Positions 46,928-55,925 of a DNA stretch of 64,000 bases are shown here, piece by piece. The position numbers were made by a program, and so were the translations under genes. Where the stretch lies: the NCBI RefSeq assembly GCF_002014765.1, contig NZ_MUYT01000004.1, positions 310,001 to 374,000 on the forward strand, read 5' to 3'. The stretch's first letter is position 1. The number at the start of each line of letters is the position of its first letter. The notes beneath the pieces are model-generated. The model was not told the origin of the DNA. It made no database searches and saw only the letters and a program-made list of their open reading frames with translations. This DNA is from Lwoffella lincolnii (GTDB lineage Bacteria > Pseudomonadota > Gammaproteobacteria > Pseudomonadales > Moraxellaceae).

Positions 46928-47704
46928 ATGAAAACAACGATGAAATGGCTCTCTTGGCTATATTTAACGGTGATTTATCTGCTGTTGTTCGCTCCGATTG
47001 TGGTGATGGTGATATTTTCGTTCAATGCGTCTAAGGTTGGCTACCAATGGGGTGGTTTAAGTTTGACGTGGTATCGTGAACTGTTGACTAACCCTGCCTT
47101 GATACAGACAGCTTGGCATTCGGTTTTGCTTGCGGTGGTCGCTGCCACGGTTACCACTGTGATTGGCGGATTGACAGCATTGTCATTTCAGCGGTATGAC
47201 TTTAAAGGTAAGTCAGTATTACAAAGCTTGTTGTTTGTACTGATGATGTCGCCTGAGATTGTATTGGCAATCTCACTGCTGGCGTTGTTTTTAATATTGG
47301 GGTTACAGCTTGGGTTCATGACATTACTGATTGCTCACATCACCTTTTGCTTACCGTTTGTGGTGATTACTGTGTCAGCAAGGTTGTCCAGTCTTGATAA
47401 TCAGCTGTTGGAAGCGGCAAGAGATTTGGGAGCAAGCGAATTGACCATGATACGCACAGTGCTTATGCCAACCATCATGCCTGCGATTTTGGCAGGTTGG
47501 GTGCTGGCATTTACCTTATCACTTGATGATGTTGTGGTCTCTACCTTTGTAACAGGTCCTGAATTTGAGATTTTACCACTACAGATTTATTCCATGGTGC
47601 GTGTGGGGGTCAAGCCTGAAGTCAATGCCATTGGCACAATTTTACTGGTAATCTCTCTGTTAGGCTTGTTGATGTCTCAGCTATTATTGATAAAAAAACG
47701 TTAA
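46928..47704 (+). CDS. potC: Spermidine/putrescine ABC transporter permease PotC
   Basis: 258 residues, six membrane segments. The EAA loop, LEAARDLGASELTMIRTVLMP, couples it to PotA. LSLDDVVVSTFVTGPEFE in the fifth segment is typical of PotC. AAGGA lies before the ATG. The 60-base gap after potB contains several short ggcatgatgg-like repeats. Confidence 0.94.
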   Translation: MKTTMKWLSWLYLTVIYLLLFAPIVVMVIFSFNASKVGYQWGGLSLTWYRELLTNPALIQTAWHSVLLAVVAATVTTVIGGLTALSFQRYDFKGKSVLQSLLFVLMMSPEIVLAISLLALFLILGLQLGFMTLLIAHITFCLPFVVITVSARLSSLDNQLLEAARDLGASELTMIRTVLMPTIMPAILAGWVLAFTLSLDDVVVSTFVTGPEFEILPLQIYSMVRVGVKPEVNAIGTILLVISLLGLLMSQLLLIKKR

Positions 47705-47714
47705 GGAGAAGTTC

Positions 47715-48839
47715 ATGTCTTATGTTCCTTCATTGATTTCTCGCAGACGTTTTTTAGCATGGACGGGGGCGAGTTTGGCAATATCAGGTGGGCTTGTCGG
47801 CTGTCAGCCCACAGATGGCACTGATGGCACTGATGGCGGTACTGTTCGTCCCACAGGTAAAAATGTGGTGAATGTCTATAATTGGACCCAATACATCTCC
47901 GACCAAGTGCTTAAAGACTTCACTGCTGAGACAGGCATTGACGTGATTTATAGTACCTTTGATTCCAATGAAGCCATGTATGCCAAGCTCAAGCTGATGA
48001 ATGGCAGTGGTGAGTATGATTTGGCATTTCCTGGTACAGATTTTGTTGATAAAATGCGTCAAGAAAGCATGCTTGAGCCGATTGACCACAACCAATTGAG
48101 CAACTTTGGCAATTTGGGCAACCGTTTTTTAAATGCGCCTTTTGACCCCAACAATGAGTTTAGCGTGCCGTATTTATGGGGAATATCAGGCATTGCCGTA
48201 AATACCCAACGCATTGACAAACAGCAAATCACCAGTTGGGACGACCTGTGGCGAGATGACTTTGCTGGACGGGTAATGCTGATGAATGATTTACGAGATG
48301 TGTTTACCATGGGGCTGTTGACCCTTGGATACTCTGGCAGTACTCGCAATGAACATGAAATCCGCCAAGCCTATGAAAAACTGACCAAATTAATGCCCAA
48401 TATTCGCACCTTTAACTCTGACGCCCCACGCATGCCATTTATGGAGGGAGAAACTTATCTGGGTCTGGCGTGGAATGGTGAAGTCATCATGGCTCAAGAC
48501 CAAGGCATGCCAGAGTTGGATTTTATTTATCCCAAAGAAGGGGCAATTTTATGGATGGACAACATGGTCATTCCCAAAAATGCCAAAAATAAAGACAACG
48601 CCCACAAATTCATTGATTTTATCTTACGTCCTAAATACGCCGCCATGATTAGTGAAGAAATCGGCTATGGCTCACCCAATGACGCTGCCAAAACCATCAT
48701 GCCTGCTGACATTGCCACCAATCCAATCATTTATCCACCAGATGAGTTGCTTAAAGATTCCCTGTTTCGAGAAGACGTGGGCGACATCACCATGGCAATT
48801 TATCAAAAATATTGGGACAGATTAAAGGTGGACATGTAG
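47715..48839 (+). CDS. potD: Spermidine/putrescine-binding lipoprotein PotD
   Basis: 374 residues. The N-terminus carries a twin-arginine motif, SRRRFLAWTG, and a lipobox, GGLVGC, with Cys30 as the first mature residue, so it is probably a Tat-exported lipoprotein. Most studied PotD proteins are Sec-exported soluble periplasmic proteins. The mature part starts with a Thr/Gly/Asp-rich TDGTDGG linker and then matches the family (NVYNWTQYISDQVLKDFTAE; WNGEVIMAQDQG). AAGGAG precedes the ATG; it lies 10 bp after potC. Confidence 0.93.
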   Translation: MSYVPSLISRRRFLAWTGASLAISGGLVGCQPTDGTDGTDGGTVRPTGKNVVNVYNWTQYISDQVLKDFTAETGIDVIYSTFDSNEAMYAKLKLMNGSGEYDLAFPGTDFVDKMRQESMLEPIDHNQLSNFGNLGNRFLNAPFDPNNEFSVPYLWGISGIAVNTQRIDKQQITSWDDLWRDDFAGRVMLMNDLRDVFTMGLLTLGYSGSTRNEHEIRQAYEKLTKLMPNIRTFNSDAPRMPFMEGETYLGLAWNGEVIMAQDQGMPELDFIYPKEGAILWMDNMVIPKNAKNKDNAHKFIDFILRPKYAAMISEEIGYGSPNDAAKTIMPADIATNPIIYPPDELLKDSLFREDVGDITMAIYQKYWDRLKVDM

Positions 48840-48856
48840 TTTTCTGTATTGGTAAC

Positions 48857-48886
48857 ATCTGTATTAACCGTATCTGTATTAACCGC
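48857..48886. repeat. 15-bp x 2 repeat between potD and folK
   Basis: Two copies of atctgtattaaccg with a diverged fragment before them, in the short gap between convergent genes; the second copy covers the last bases of folK. Confidence 0.75.
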
Positions 48887-49439
48887 ACCATTCCAACAAC
48901 TCCTTAACCCCATGGCGTTCATGTTCTTTTAATGGCAAACGACTGGCGATAAATAACCAATCGTTTGCTGTGTTCACATTGTCATTGTTCACATTGTCAT
49001 TGTTCACATTGCGATTGATGGCATGATGCTTTTTTTGTAAGATGTCATCTTGTGAGGCTAACTGTACCGCCAACACATCAATATCAATGGTGATTTTGCC
49101 TTGTTGTTTGTGTTTTATATCATGACGCTGTTGGCGACGTTCAAAGTCTTTGATGTGTTGATGAAAAGCACATAAGCTGATGGGTGTATCTAACGTGATG
49201 ATGGCACATTGATTGGTATAGTCAGGTTTGGGGTTGCTTGGTGTGGCGGTATAATCAGGGTTGACCAAAAGATGGGTAAACACCGCATGACCCAACTGGG
49301 TTAGCATGGCTCTGGCATCGGCTAAATTATCATTGGCATGATGGTTACTGCCCATTGCCACCAATACCACAGAAACATAACCGACATAACCGACATAACC
49401 GACATAACCATGTCGCCCATCTTGTGTAGATGACAGCAT
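48879..49439 (-). CDS. folK: 2-amino-4-hydroxy-6-hydroxymethyldihydropteridine diphosphokinase
   Basis: 186 residues. Pyrophosphorylates the pterin in folate synthesis. VLVAMGSN near residue 25 is the HPPK start motif, and ITIDIDVLAV is the Mg-ATP Asp-x-Asp site. It is a divergent family member. The ~20 residues ahead are produced by a 9-bp repeat (GYVGYVGYVGYV), and an in-frame 15-bp repeat near the C-terminus gives NVNNDNVNNDNVNT. It lies 8 bp after folB, forming a folB-folK pair. Confidence 0.85.
   Translation of the reverse strand: MLSSTQDGRHGYVGYVGYVGYVSVVLVAMGSNHHANDNLADARAMLTQLGHAVFTHLLVNPDYTATPSNPKPDYTNQCAIITLDTPISLCAFHQHIKDFERRQQRHDIKHKQQGKITIDIDVLAVQLASQDDILQKKHHAINRNVNNDNVNNDNVNTANDWLFIASRLPLKEHERHGVKELLEWCG
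48972..49016. repeat. In-frame 15-bp x 3 repeat in folK
   Basis: Three copies of gttcacattgtcatt (plus strand), the last with two changes; encodes the Asn/Val/Asp repeat near the C-terminus of FolK. Confidence 0.9.
49374..49409. repeat. In-frame 9-bp x 4 repeat at the folK N-terminus
   Basis: Four copies of gacataacc (first with one change), read on the minus strand as Gly-Tyr-Val repeats ahead of the enzyme's first beta strand. Confidence 0.9.
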
Positions 49440-49447
49440 AAACGGGC

Positions 49448-49822
49448 TTAAGCTGACGGCTTACGGGTTATCTGCACACCAACCGCATCGGCAAGGGTGA
49501 TGGCGTTTGGTTTAACCGCTCTGATACTCACTTTACTGATGGGCCAATTATCCAGCAGTTGCCTGCTGACATATTCCACCAAAGTTTCAAGCAGCTCAAA
49601 CTTCTTATCCTGAACCCATTTGCTGACCTGCTCACACACCGCTTTATAGTTGACTCCTTGGCTTAAGTCTTGTGTTTGGGCAACGTCGGTAACGTCAGTG
49701 AACAATGCCATATCAATGATGATGGCTTGGGTCATGACCCGTTCCCAATCATCAATACCAATGATGGCATCAACACGCAGTCCGTCTATGATGATGACAT
49801 CTTCTTCAGTAGGGTATAACAT
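49448..49822 (-). CDS. folB: Dihydroneopterin aldolase
   Basis: 124 residues. Cleaves dihydroneopterin to the pterin used by FolK. VIIIDGLRVDAIIGIDDWER is the FolB N-terminal motif, with FELLETLVEYVSRQLLDNWP and VSIRAVKPNA further on. Of two ATGs, the one at 49822 is chosen because AGGAG is 8 bases upstream of it but only 2 bases from the other. It lies 30 bp after rarD, so it may share a transcript with the aromatic genes. Confidence 0.92.
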   Translation of the reverse strand: MLYPTEEDVIIIDGLRVDAIIGIDDWERVMTQAIIIDMALFTDVTDVAQTQDLSQGVNYKAVCEQVSKWVQDKKFELLETLVEYVSRQLLDNWPISKVSIRAVKPNAITLADAVGVQITRKPSA

Positions 49823-49852
49823 GGTCATTTCTCCTTTAAGTTGATGCTTTTT

Positions 49853-50776
49853 TTAAGCCAATGCTTTTTTGCTTGTTTTTTTGCTTGGTCGATGACGCCA
49901 CAAATCCACACTAAACACCACCAGCCCAAGCCAAATCAACACAAACACAATCAACCGCTGATGGTCAAAAGGTTCATGATAATAAAACACCGCCAATAAA
50001 AAGATAAAACTGGGGCTTAAATAGTTCATAAAGCTCAGCACACTATAAGCAACCATTTTGGTGGATTTATTAAATAACAACAGTGGCACTAAGGTAATCG
50101 GACCTGCCAGCATCAAAAATCCAATGTCATTTGACCACCAAAACGACAACTGACTGCTTGCCACATCGGCTTGAAAAAGCCACAACAAACACACAGGCAA
50201 AATAGCGATGGTCTCCAAAAATAACGCATCAACCGCTGCCAATGGGGTTTTGCGTTGCATGATGCCATAAACCCCAAAGCTGGCTGCCAATACCAACGAC
50301 ACCCAAGGCAAACTGCCCAGCATTGCCACCTGTATCATCACCGCCACACTGGCAATGGCAATCGCCAACCACTGTAACGGACGCAACCGTTCATGAAACA
50401 CCAACATAGACAACGCCACGCCCACCAGTGGGCTGATGAAGTAGCCAAGACTGGCGGCAAGAATTTGGTTGGCATTGACTGCCCACACATAAGTCAGCCA
50501 GTTGCTGGTGATGATAAAGCCAGAAAAAACGGTAATTAATAGCCATTTGGGTTGTTGTCGTAAAATCTTAACCCAAGAAAAACGGCGAGTCATCAGCATA
50601 AAAATCAACAAACACACACACGTCCAAACGATGCGATGCACGATGATTTCAATGGCATCGTACTGTTGCAATTGCTTAAAATACAGCGGAAAACCACCCC
50701 AAATGATAAATGCCCCCAAAGCAGTCATGATGCCTTTGGGGGTGGTGGTGATGGGTACGGTTGGTTGTTTTGCCAT
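49853..50776 (-). CDS. rarD: EamA-family transporter RarD
   Basis: 307 residues, about ten membrane segments, EamA/drug-metabolite transporter fold. GAFIIWGGFPLYFKQLQ at the N-terminus and SYLSPSFIF-type sequence (NYLSPSFIFLLAVFYY) match RarD. Function in the family is poorly defined (chloramphenicol-sensitivity protein in older naming). It starts 2 bp after the tyrA-aroA stop, so it is translationally linked to it. The C-terminus is basic. Confidence 0.85.
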   Translation of the reverse strand: MAKQPTVPITTTPKGIMTALGAFIIWGGFPLYFKQLQQYDAIEIIVHRIVWTCVCLLIFMLMTRRFSWVKILRQQPKWLLITVFSGFIITSNWLTYVWAVNANQILAASLGYFISPLVGVALSMLVFHERLRPLQWLAIAIASVAVMIQVAMLGSLPWVSLVLAASFGVYGIMQRKTPLAAVDALFLETIAILPVCLLWLFQADVASSQLSFWWSNDIGFLMLAGPITLVPLLLFNKSTKMVAYSVLSFMNYLSPSFIFLLAVFYYHEPFDHQRLIVFVLIWLGLVVFSVDLWRHRPSKKTSKKALA

Positions 50777-50778
50777 GG

Positions 50779-53052
50779 TTAAATCACATCATTTTTTACG
50801 TTCACATGAAGCCCTGCCTCATTAACCAATTGTGCAAAGTTTGGAAAACTGGTATTCACCGTTTCTGTGCCATGTATGATGATGGCATCACTCGCCTGCA
50901 AACTTGCCACCGTAAAACTCATGGCGATGCGGTGGTCGTGGTGGCTGTCAATCTTGCCCCCAGTAAACACCCTTTTACCATGTTGATGTTCATCGCCTTT
51001 ACCGATGATCTCAATGCCATCATCAAGCACCGTACAATCAATGCCCAGCGTTTTTAAACCATCTGCCATGACAGCAATACGGTCAGACTCTTTGACACGC
51101 AGCTCTTTTGCTCCACGCAAAATCGTCTTGCCAGTGGCACAACTTGCCGCCACAAACAGCACAGGAAATTCATCAATGGCAAGTGGCACAAGATGGGCAG
51201 GAATGTTGATGCCTTTTAGTTTTGATGATTTGACCATGATGTCCGCCACAGGTTCGCCGCCCATCATCATCTCATTGGCTAGGCAAATATCTGCCCCCAT
51301 GAGTTTTAAAATGTCAATCACACCCGTGCGAGTTGGGTTAATCCCCACTTGTTTTATGGTGATGTTGCCATGATTGGCGATGGTGGCCGCCACCATAAAA
51401 AATGCCGCACTAGAAATGTCCGCAGGCACTTCAATATCACACGCCATAAGCTCGCCACCGCCTTTGACACGAATCTCATTACCCTTATCTAACTTTTTGA
51501 CAGCGACATCATAACCAAAAGCGGTCAGCATTCGCTCGGTATGGTCACGGCTAATCTCAGGCTCGGTAATAACCGTCTCACCATTTGCCCATAGCCCCGC
51601 CAATAGCAAGCAGGATTTGACTTGTGCTGATGCCATGGGCATGACGTAATCAATGGCTTGTAGGGACTGACCACCTGTTATGGTGATTGGCGGTGTGCCT
51701 TTTTTGCCAGTGGTTTGAATGACCGCCCCCATTTGGCGTAATGGCTTGGCAACTCGCTCCATGGGACGTTTGGATAAACTCACATCACCCATCATCACGC
51801 TGTCAAAGGGTTGTGCGGATGAAATGCCTGATAACAGTCGCATGCTTGTGCCAGAATTGCCCATATCAAGGGGTTTATTTGGGGCTTTTAAACCATTCAT
51901 GCCCACGCCATGAATGACGACTTTATCATCATTACGTTCTATCTTCACCCCCATATCACAAAAGGCTTGCAAGGTAGATAATGCGTCTTCTCCTTCCAAA
52001 AAATTGGACACTTTTGTTACGCCATTTGCCAAAGAGCCAAACATAATACAGCGGTGCGAAATGGATTTATCAGGGGCAACTTTGTGCGTGCCTGTAAATG
52101 TGTGGCTTGGCCAAATGATGAAAGTCTGTTTCATGATGTTGTCCATGTTTTTGTTTTGATTAAGCATGTGTCCAAAATGGCGACGTGCGTGGCGTGCATC
52201 GGTCAGCTGACGAATGATTTGGGGAGAATTATCATCAATGATGAACTGTTTTAGCTCGCTTAGATGACGCTCGTAATCATCAATGGCTTGTAAAATGGCA
52301 GTTTTATTGGCTAAAAAAATATCATGCCACATGATTGGGTCGCTTGCTGCGATGCGACTAAAATCCCGAAATCCACCCGCTGCATAACGAAAAATGTTCA
52401 GATTTTCATCGTCTTTGGCAAGCTGATAAGTTAAGACATAGGATAATAAATGGGGCAGGTGGCTCGTTAATGCCAAAATCTCATCATGTTTATCACAAGA
52501 AACAAAATCTACCTTTGCCCCAAGCGCTTGCCAAAGTGTGGCAATTTTATCTACTGTGATTTGATTATTAAATTCATGTGGGCAAATGATGAGTTTATGG
52601 GCTTTAAATAAATTGCCATCTCTTGCCATAAAACCTGACTTTTCTGCTCCTGCAATTGGGTGAGCCAAAACAAGATTTGATGGCAATACCCCAAAAACAT
52701 CAAAGGCATCCTTTAAAATATTGCCTTTGGTGCTGGCGGTATCACTGATGATAACATCATCTGGCAGTAATTTATTATCAATGGCGGTTTTAATCTTGGC
52801 TAAAATATTTTTAATTGCAAATGCAGGAACAGCGATGATAATACATTCACAATCTTTTAGTTTGCCTGTATTTGCTAACATTAATAAATCATCATCACCA
52901 TCTTGAATTAATTTATCATTAATAGAATTTTCAATAACCAATTTATTAAAATCTACCGCATATAATTCGCCAACAAGATGATTATCAATAATCCCTTGTA
53001 AAATACTACCACCTATTAAACCCAAACCGACGATTAAAACTTTGTTGAACAT
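50779..53052 (-). CDS. Bifunctional prephenate dehydrogenase / EPSP synthase (TyrA-AroA fusion)
   Basis: 757 residues. The N-terminal ~290 residues are a TyrA dehydrogenase (VLIVGLGLIGGSILQG, HPIAGAEKSGF), making the tyrosine precursor. From about 310 comes 3-phosphoshikimate 1-carboxyvinyltransferase (AroA), with DMGNSGTSMRLL, SLSKRPMERV, and KELRVKESDRI. This fusion is known from Acinetobacter, Pseudomonas and relatives. Bases coding for the TyrA N-terminal part (about 52650-53050) are clearly richer in A+T than the AroA part. It follows pheA by about 150 bp and covers two steps of the shikimate/aromatic branch. Confidence 0.94.
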   Translation of the reverse strand: MFNKVLIVGLGLIGGSILQGIIDNHLVGELYAVDFNKLVIENSINDKLIQDGDDDLLMLANTGKLKDCECIIIAVPAFAIKNILAKIKTAIDNKLLPDDVIISDTASTKGNILKDAFDVFGVLPSNLVLAHPIAGAEKSGFMARDGNLFKAHKLIICPHEFNNQITVDKIATLWQALGAKVDFVSCDKHDEILALTSHLPHLLSYVLTYQLAKDDENLNIFRYAAGGFRDFSRIAASDPIMWHDIFLANKTAILQAIDDYERHLSELKQFIIDDNSPQIIRQLTDARHARRHFGHMLNQNKNMDNIMKQTFIIWPSHTFTGTHKVAPDKSISHRCIMFGSLANGVTKVSNFLEGEDALSTLQAFCDMGVKIERNDDKVVIHGVGMNGLKAPNKPLDMGNSGTSMRLLSGISSAQPFDSVMMGDVSLSKRPMERVAKPLRQMGAVIQTTGKKGTPPITITGGQSLQAIDYVMPMASAQVKSCLLLAGLWANGETVITEPEISRDHTERMLTAFGYDVAVKKLDKGNEIRVKGGGELMACDIEVPADISSAAFFMVAATIANHGNITIKQVGINPTRTGVIDILKLMGADICLANEMMMGGEPVADIMVKSSKLKGINIPAHLVPLAIDEFPVLFVAASCATGKTILRGAKELRVKESDRIAVMADGLKTLGIDCTVLDDGIEIIGKGDEHQHGKRVFTGGKIDSHHDHRIAMSFTVASLQASDAIIIHGTETVNTSFPNFAQLVNEAGLHVNVKNDVI

Positions 53053-53201
53053 TTTATTTCATACTTATTTATAAAATATCTTTTATTAAATGAGCGTTTT
53101 GCTTTATGTCAGTTTTTTCAAAAAGACAGGCACGCCAAAACCATATTCATTAATGCTTAAAAATTTAAAGTTTTAGCTTTTATTGTTTGGCTCAAAATAA
53201 A

Positions 53202-54383
53202 TCAAATCACCGCCTTAGGATACGAACCCAGCACCCTAAGTTCTTTGACAATGCCACGAATTTCACCAATGGCAGCACTGACATTGGGGTCTTGGATATG
53301 ACCATTCATGTCAATAAAGAACACATATAACCATTTATTAGGACGCTCAGGGCGAGTCTCGATGCTGGTCAAAGACACCCCATGCTTTCTAAATGGGTCT
53401 AAAATCTCAATCAATGCGCCCGATTTGTCATGTGCTGCCACCAAAATGGACGTTTTATCTTGCCCAGATGGGGCGATGCTCTCACGCCCAACAATCAAAA
53501 AGCGGGTGGTGTTACCAGGGTTGTCTTCAATGTTCTCATACAATTTATGCAAGCCGTACTCATTGACCGCCACTTCTCCTGCAATGGCGGCTGAGTGCCA
53601 TTCGTTTTGTAGGCGTTTTGCCGCTTCGCCATTGCTTGACACCGCCACCCGCTCCACATTGGGAAAATTCACATCAAGCCAATGGCGACACTGTGCCAAT
53701 GACTGCTGATGCGAATAAATACGGCTTAGGCTATCTACTTTGGTATGCTCTGCCACCAAAAAATTATGATGAATGGGCAATTCCACCTCACCGATGATTT
53801 TAAGAGTTGACCCTAAAAAGGCATCAAGGGTATGATTAACCACGCCCTCGGATGAATTTTCAACAGGGACAACACCATACATGGCAGAACCTGCCTCCAC
53901 TTCACGAAACACATCACTGATGGTGGTCATGGGATTGGTGCTGGCAGCTTTGCCAAAATGTTTTAGGGCGGCAGCATGGGTAAATGTGCCAACAGGCCCC
54001 AAATAGGCAATCACTTGCGGTGATTCTAAATCAAGGCAAACCGACATGATTTCACGAAACAAAGTCGCCATTTTTTCATCGCTGATGACCCCACCTAAGT
54101 GATTGTTCCTAGCCATGACTGCTTTTAGTACCTGTGCTTCACGCTCAGGGCGATAAAATATGGGGTGGTCTTCATGTTGTTTTTTAATCTCTGCTACTTG
54201 TTGGGCCAACTTGGCTCTGGCATTAATCAGCTCATGAATTTGGTGGTCAACGCCATCAATCTTTTGGCGAATAATGTCAAGATAGCCACTGTCAGTATTT
54301 CTGTCGGTATTTTGGGCAACATTCCCATCAGATTTATCAGAAGTTGGTTTTGATGTTGATAAAGTGGGTAAGTCATCAGTCAT
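53202..54383 (-). CDS. pheA: P-protein: chorismate mutase / prephenate dehydratase
   Basis: 393 residues from the ATG at 54383 (AAAGGTAA 6 bases upstream; a Met six codons earlier lacks a site). Carries out two steps to phenylpyruvate. A Ser/Asp-rich tail is followed by the chorismate mutase helices (about 35-120, IIRQKIDGVDHQIHELINAR), prephenate dehydratase (about 125-290; GPVGTFTHAAALKHFG, catalytic NTTRFLIVG) and an ACT regulatory domain with SIETRPERPNKWLYVFF. Feedback by phenylalanine is typical of the ACT domain. Confidence 0.96.
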   Translation of the reverse strand: MTDDLPTLSTSKPTSDKSDGNVAQNTDRNTDSGYLDIIRQKIDGVDHQIHELINARAKLAQQVAEIKKQHEDHPIFYRPEREAQVLKAVMARNNHLGGVISDEKMATLFREIMSVCLDLESPQVIAYLGPVGTFTHAAALKHFGKAASTNPMTTISDVFREVEAGSAMYGVVPVENSSEGVVNHTLDAFLGSTLKIIGEVELPIHHNFLVAEHTKVDSLSRIYSHQQSLAQCRHWLDVNFPNVERVAVSSNGEAAKRLQNEWHSAAIAGEVAVNEYGLHKLYENIEDNPGNTTRFLIVGRESIAPSGQDKTSILVAAHDKSGALIEILDPFRKHGVSLTSIETRPERPNKWLYVFFIDMNGHIQDPNVSAAIGEIRGIVKELRVLGSYPKAVI

Positions 54384-54590
54384 TGGATTACCTTTTAGCA
54401 CCTTTAATAAGCAGGATAAAATAGAGCAACTGAATATGACATCTTTTAATATTACGTCTCTTATGCCATATCACCATAACAAATCCTACTATAACAAATC
54501 TGTGTCATAAAAACGATGACCAAACCAATCTATTGCATGACATTTTTCTAACCTTTCACAAACTTTTTATCAAGGTTGTTCAGTGTTATA

Positions 54591-54702
54591 CTTAGCCTTG
54601 TTAACTTAGCCCTGTTAACTTAGCCCTGTTAACTTAGCCCTGTTAACTTAGCCCTGTTAACTTAGCCTTGTTAACTTAGCCTTGTTAACTTAGTCCTGTT
54701 AC
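54591..54702. repeat. Tandem repeat, 14 bp x 8, upstream of tal
   Basis: Eight copies of cttagccctgttaa (some with T in place of the middle C; the last diverged), each junction making a GTTAAC site. The array ends 54 bases before the tal start and begins just after a TATACT that could be a -10 box, which would put the repeats in the tal leader. Confidence 0.97.
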
Positions 54703-54756
54703 AGGGCTTCAAAATAAATGGCTTAAAGCCAAATGATTTAAAACTAAGGAACTGTC

Positions 54757-55776
54757 ATGCCTGCGTCTGTTTCAACCCCCACAACACAGTCAACCCCCAC
54801 AACAAACACATCAAATCACTCAAGCTTAGAACAACTCAAACAAATGACCACGATTGTGGCGGACACAGGTGATTTGGCCGCCATTGCTCGGCTAAAGCCA
54901 ATCGATGCCACCACCAATCCCAGCTTAATCACCAAGGCATTAACGCCAACTGATGGGCAAATGGACAAACAAGCTCGGCTGATAGACACCATGAACCGCC
55001 ATCATGGCGATATTGATAAAGTCATTGATGCGTTGACCATTGAGATTGGCACGCAAATTTTACAATTAATTGAAGGGCGAGTATCCACAGAAGTCGATGC
55101 TCGCTTATCTTATCAAACGCAAGAGACGGTGAGTAAGGCATTGCAGTTTATGGACGCTTATAGCAAACAAGGCATCTCACCTGACAGAGTGCTGATTAAA
55201 ATTGCTGCCACTTGGCAAGGCATTAAAGCTGGTGAAATTCTTGAAAAGCAAGGCATTCATTGCAACTTAACACTGTTGTTTGGTCAACATCAAGCCGCTG
55301 CTTGTGCCGATGCGGGGGTAACACTGATTTCACCCTTTGTTGGGCGGATACTAGACTGGCAAAAACGCCAAGAAAACCGTGATGACATTGCCATCACACA
55401 AGACTTAGGCGTGCAATCAGTTACCAACATTTATCACCACTACAAACAACATGGCTATGACACGCAAGTGATGGGTGCAAGTTTTCGTCATGTTGGGCAG
55501 ATATTGGCATTGGCAGGGTGTGATTTATTGACCATATCCCCCAACTTACTTGATGAGTTGGCACACATGCACCAACCTGTTACTCGCAAGCTAAGCCATA
55601 CGATGGCTCAGACAACCGATGTTCACAGTACGGCAAAGATGAACCCATCACAAGCTGCTTTTAATAAAGCACATGAAGCCGATGCCATGACTCAAAGTCT
55701 GTTATCTAAGGGGATTGATGGCTTTATCACGGCTCGAGATGACCTAGAAACATTGCTCAAAAACATCACAAGATAA
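54757..55776 (+). CDS. tal: Transaldolase
   Basis: 339 residues, TalB type. Transfers a dihydroxyacetone unit in the non-oxidative pentose-phosphate pathway through a Schiff base on Lys148 in VLIKIAATWQGI. DATTNPSLITKAL and CNLTLLFGQHQAAAC are family motifs. About 20 Thr/Ser/Pro residues precede the conserved start. Its leader region contains the eight-copy repeat. Confidence 0.95.
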   Translation: MPASVSTPTTQSTPTTNTSNHSSLEQLKQMTTIVADTGDLAAIARLKPIDATTNPSLITKALTPTDGQMDKQARLIDTMNRHHGDIDKVIDALTIEIGTQILQLIEGRVSTEVDARLSYQTQETVSKALQFMDAYSKQGISPDRVLIKIAATWQGIKAGEILEKQGIHCNLTLLFGQHQAAACADAGVTLISPFVGRILDWQKRQENRDDIAITQDLGVQSVTNIYHHYKQHGYDTQVMGASFRHVGQILALAGCDLLTISPNLLDELAHMHQPVTRKLSHTMAQTTDVHSTAKMNPSQAAFNKAHEADAMTQSLLSKGIDGFITARDDLETLLKNITR

Positions 55777-55794
55777 AACAAAACATCATAACAT

Positions 55795-55855
55795 AAAAAA
55801 ACCAATCAACCACTGATAAAAACAATGACAAAAACTGACTGTCAGTGGCTGATTG
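55795..55855 (-). terminator. Terminator after the lipoprotein gene, near the tal 3' end
   Basis: A 14-bp stem (CAATCAACCACTGA and TCAGTGGCTGATTG, 13 of 14 matched) with a 25-base loop. On the minus strand it is followed by seven T bases, so it is a good terminator for the lipoprotein gene at 55926; tal may use it from the other side. Confidence 0.65.
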
Positions 55856-55925
55856 ATGATGCTCTTTAAATCAAACCCAAACCCAATAAGCACGATGTCA
55901 TATCAATAATTTTTCAATGGGTTTA

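Noticed and set aside
54591..54702. CRISPR-like array
   Set aside because: The repeats are directly adjacent with no spacers and there are no cas genes; the same holds for every other array in the window.
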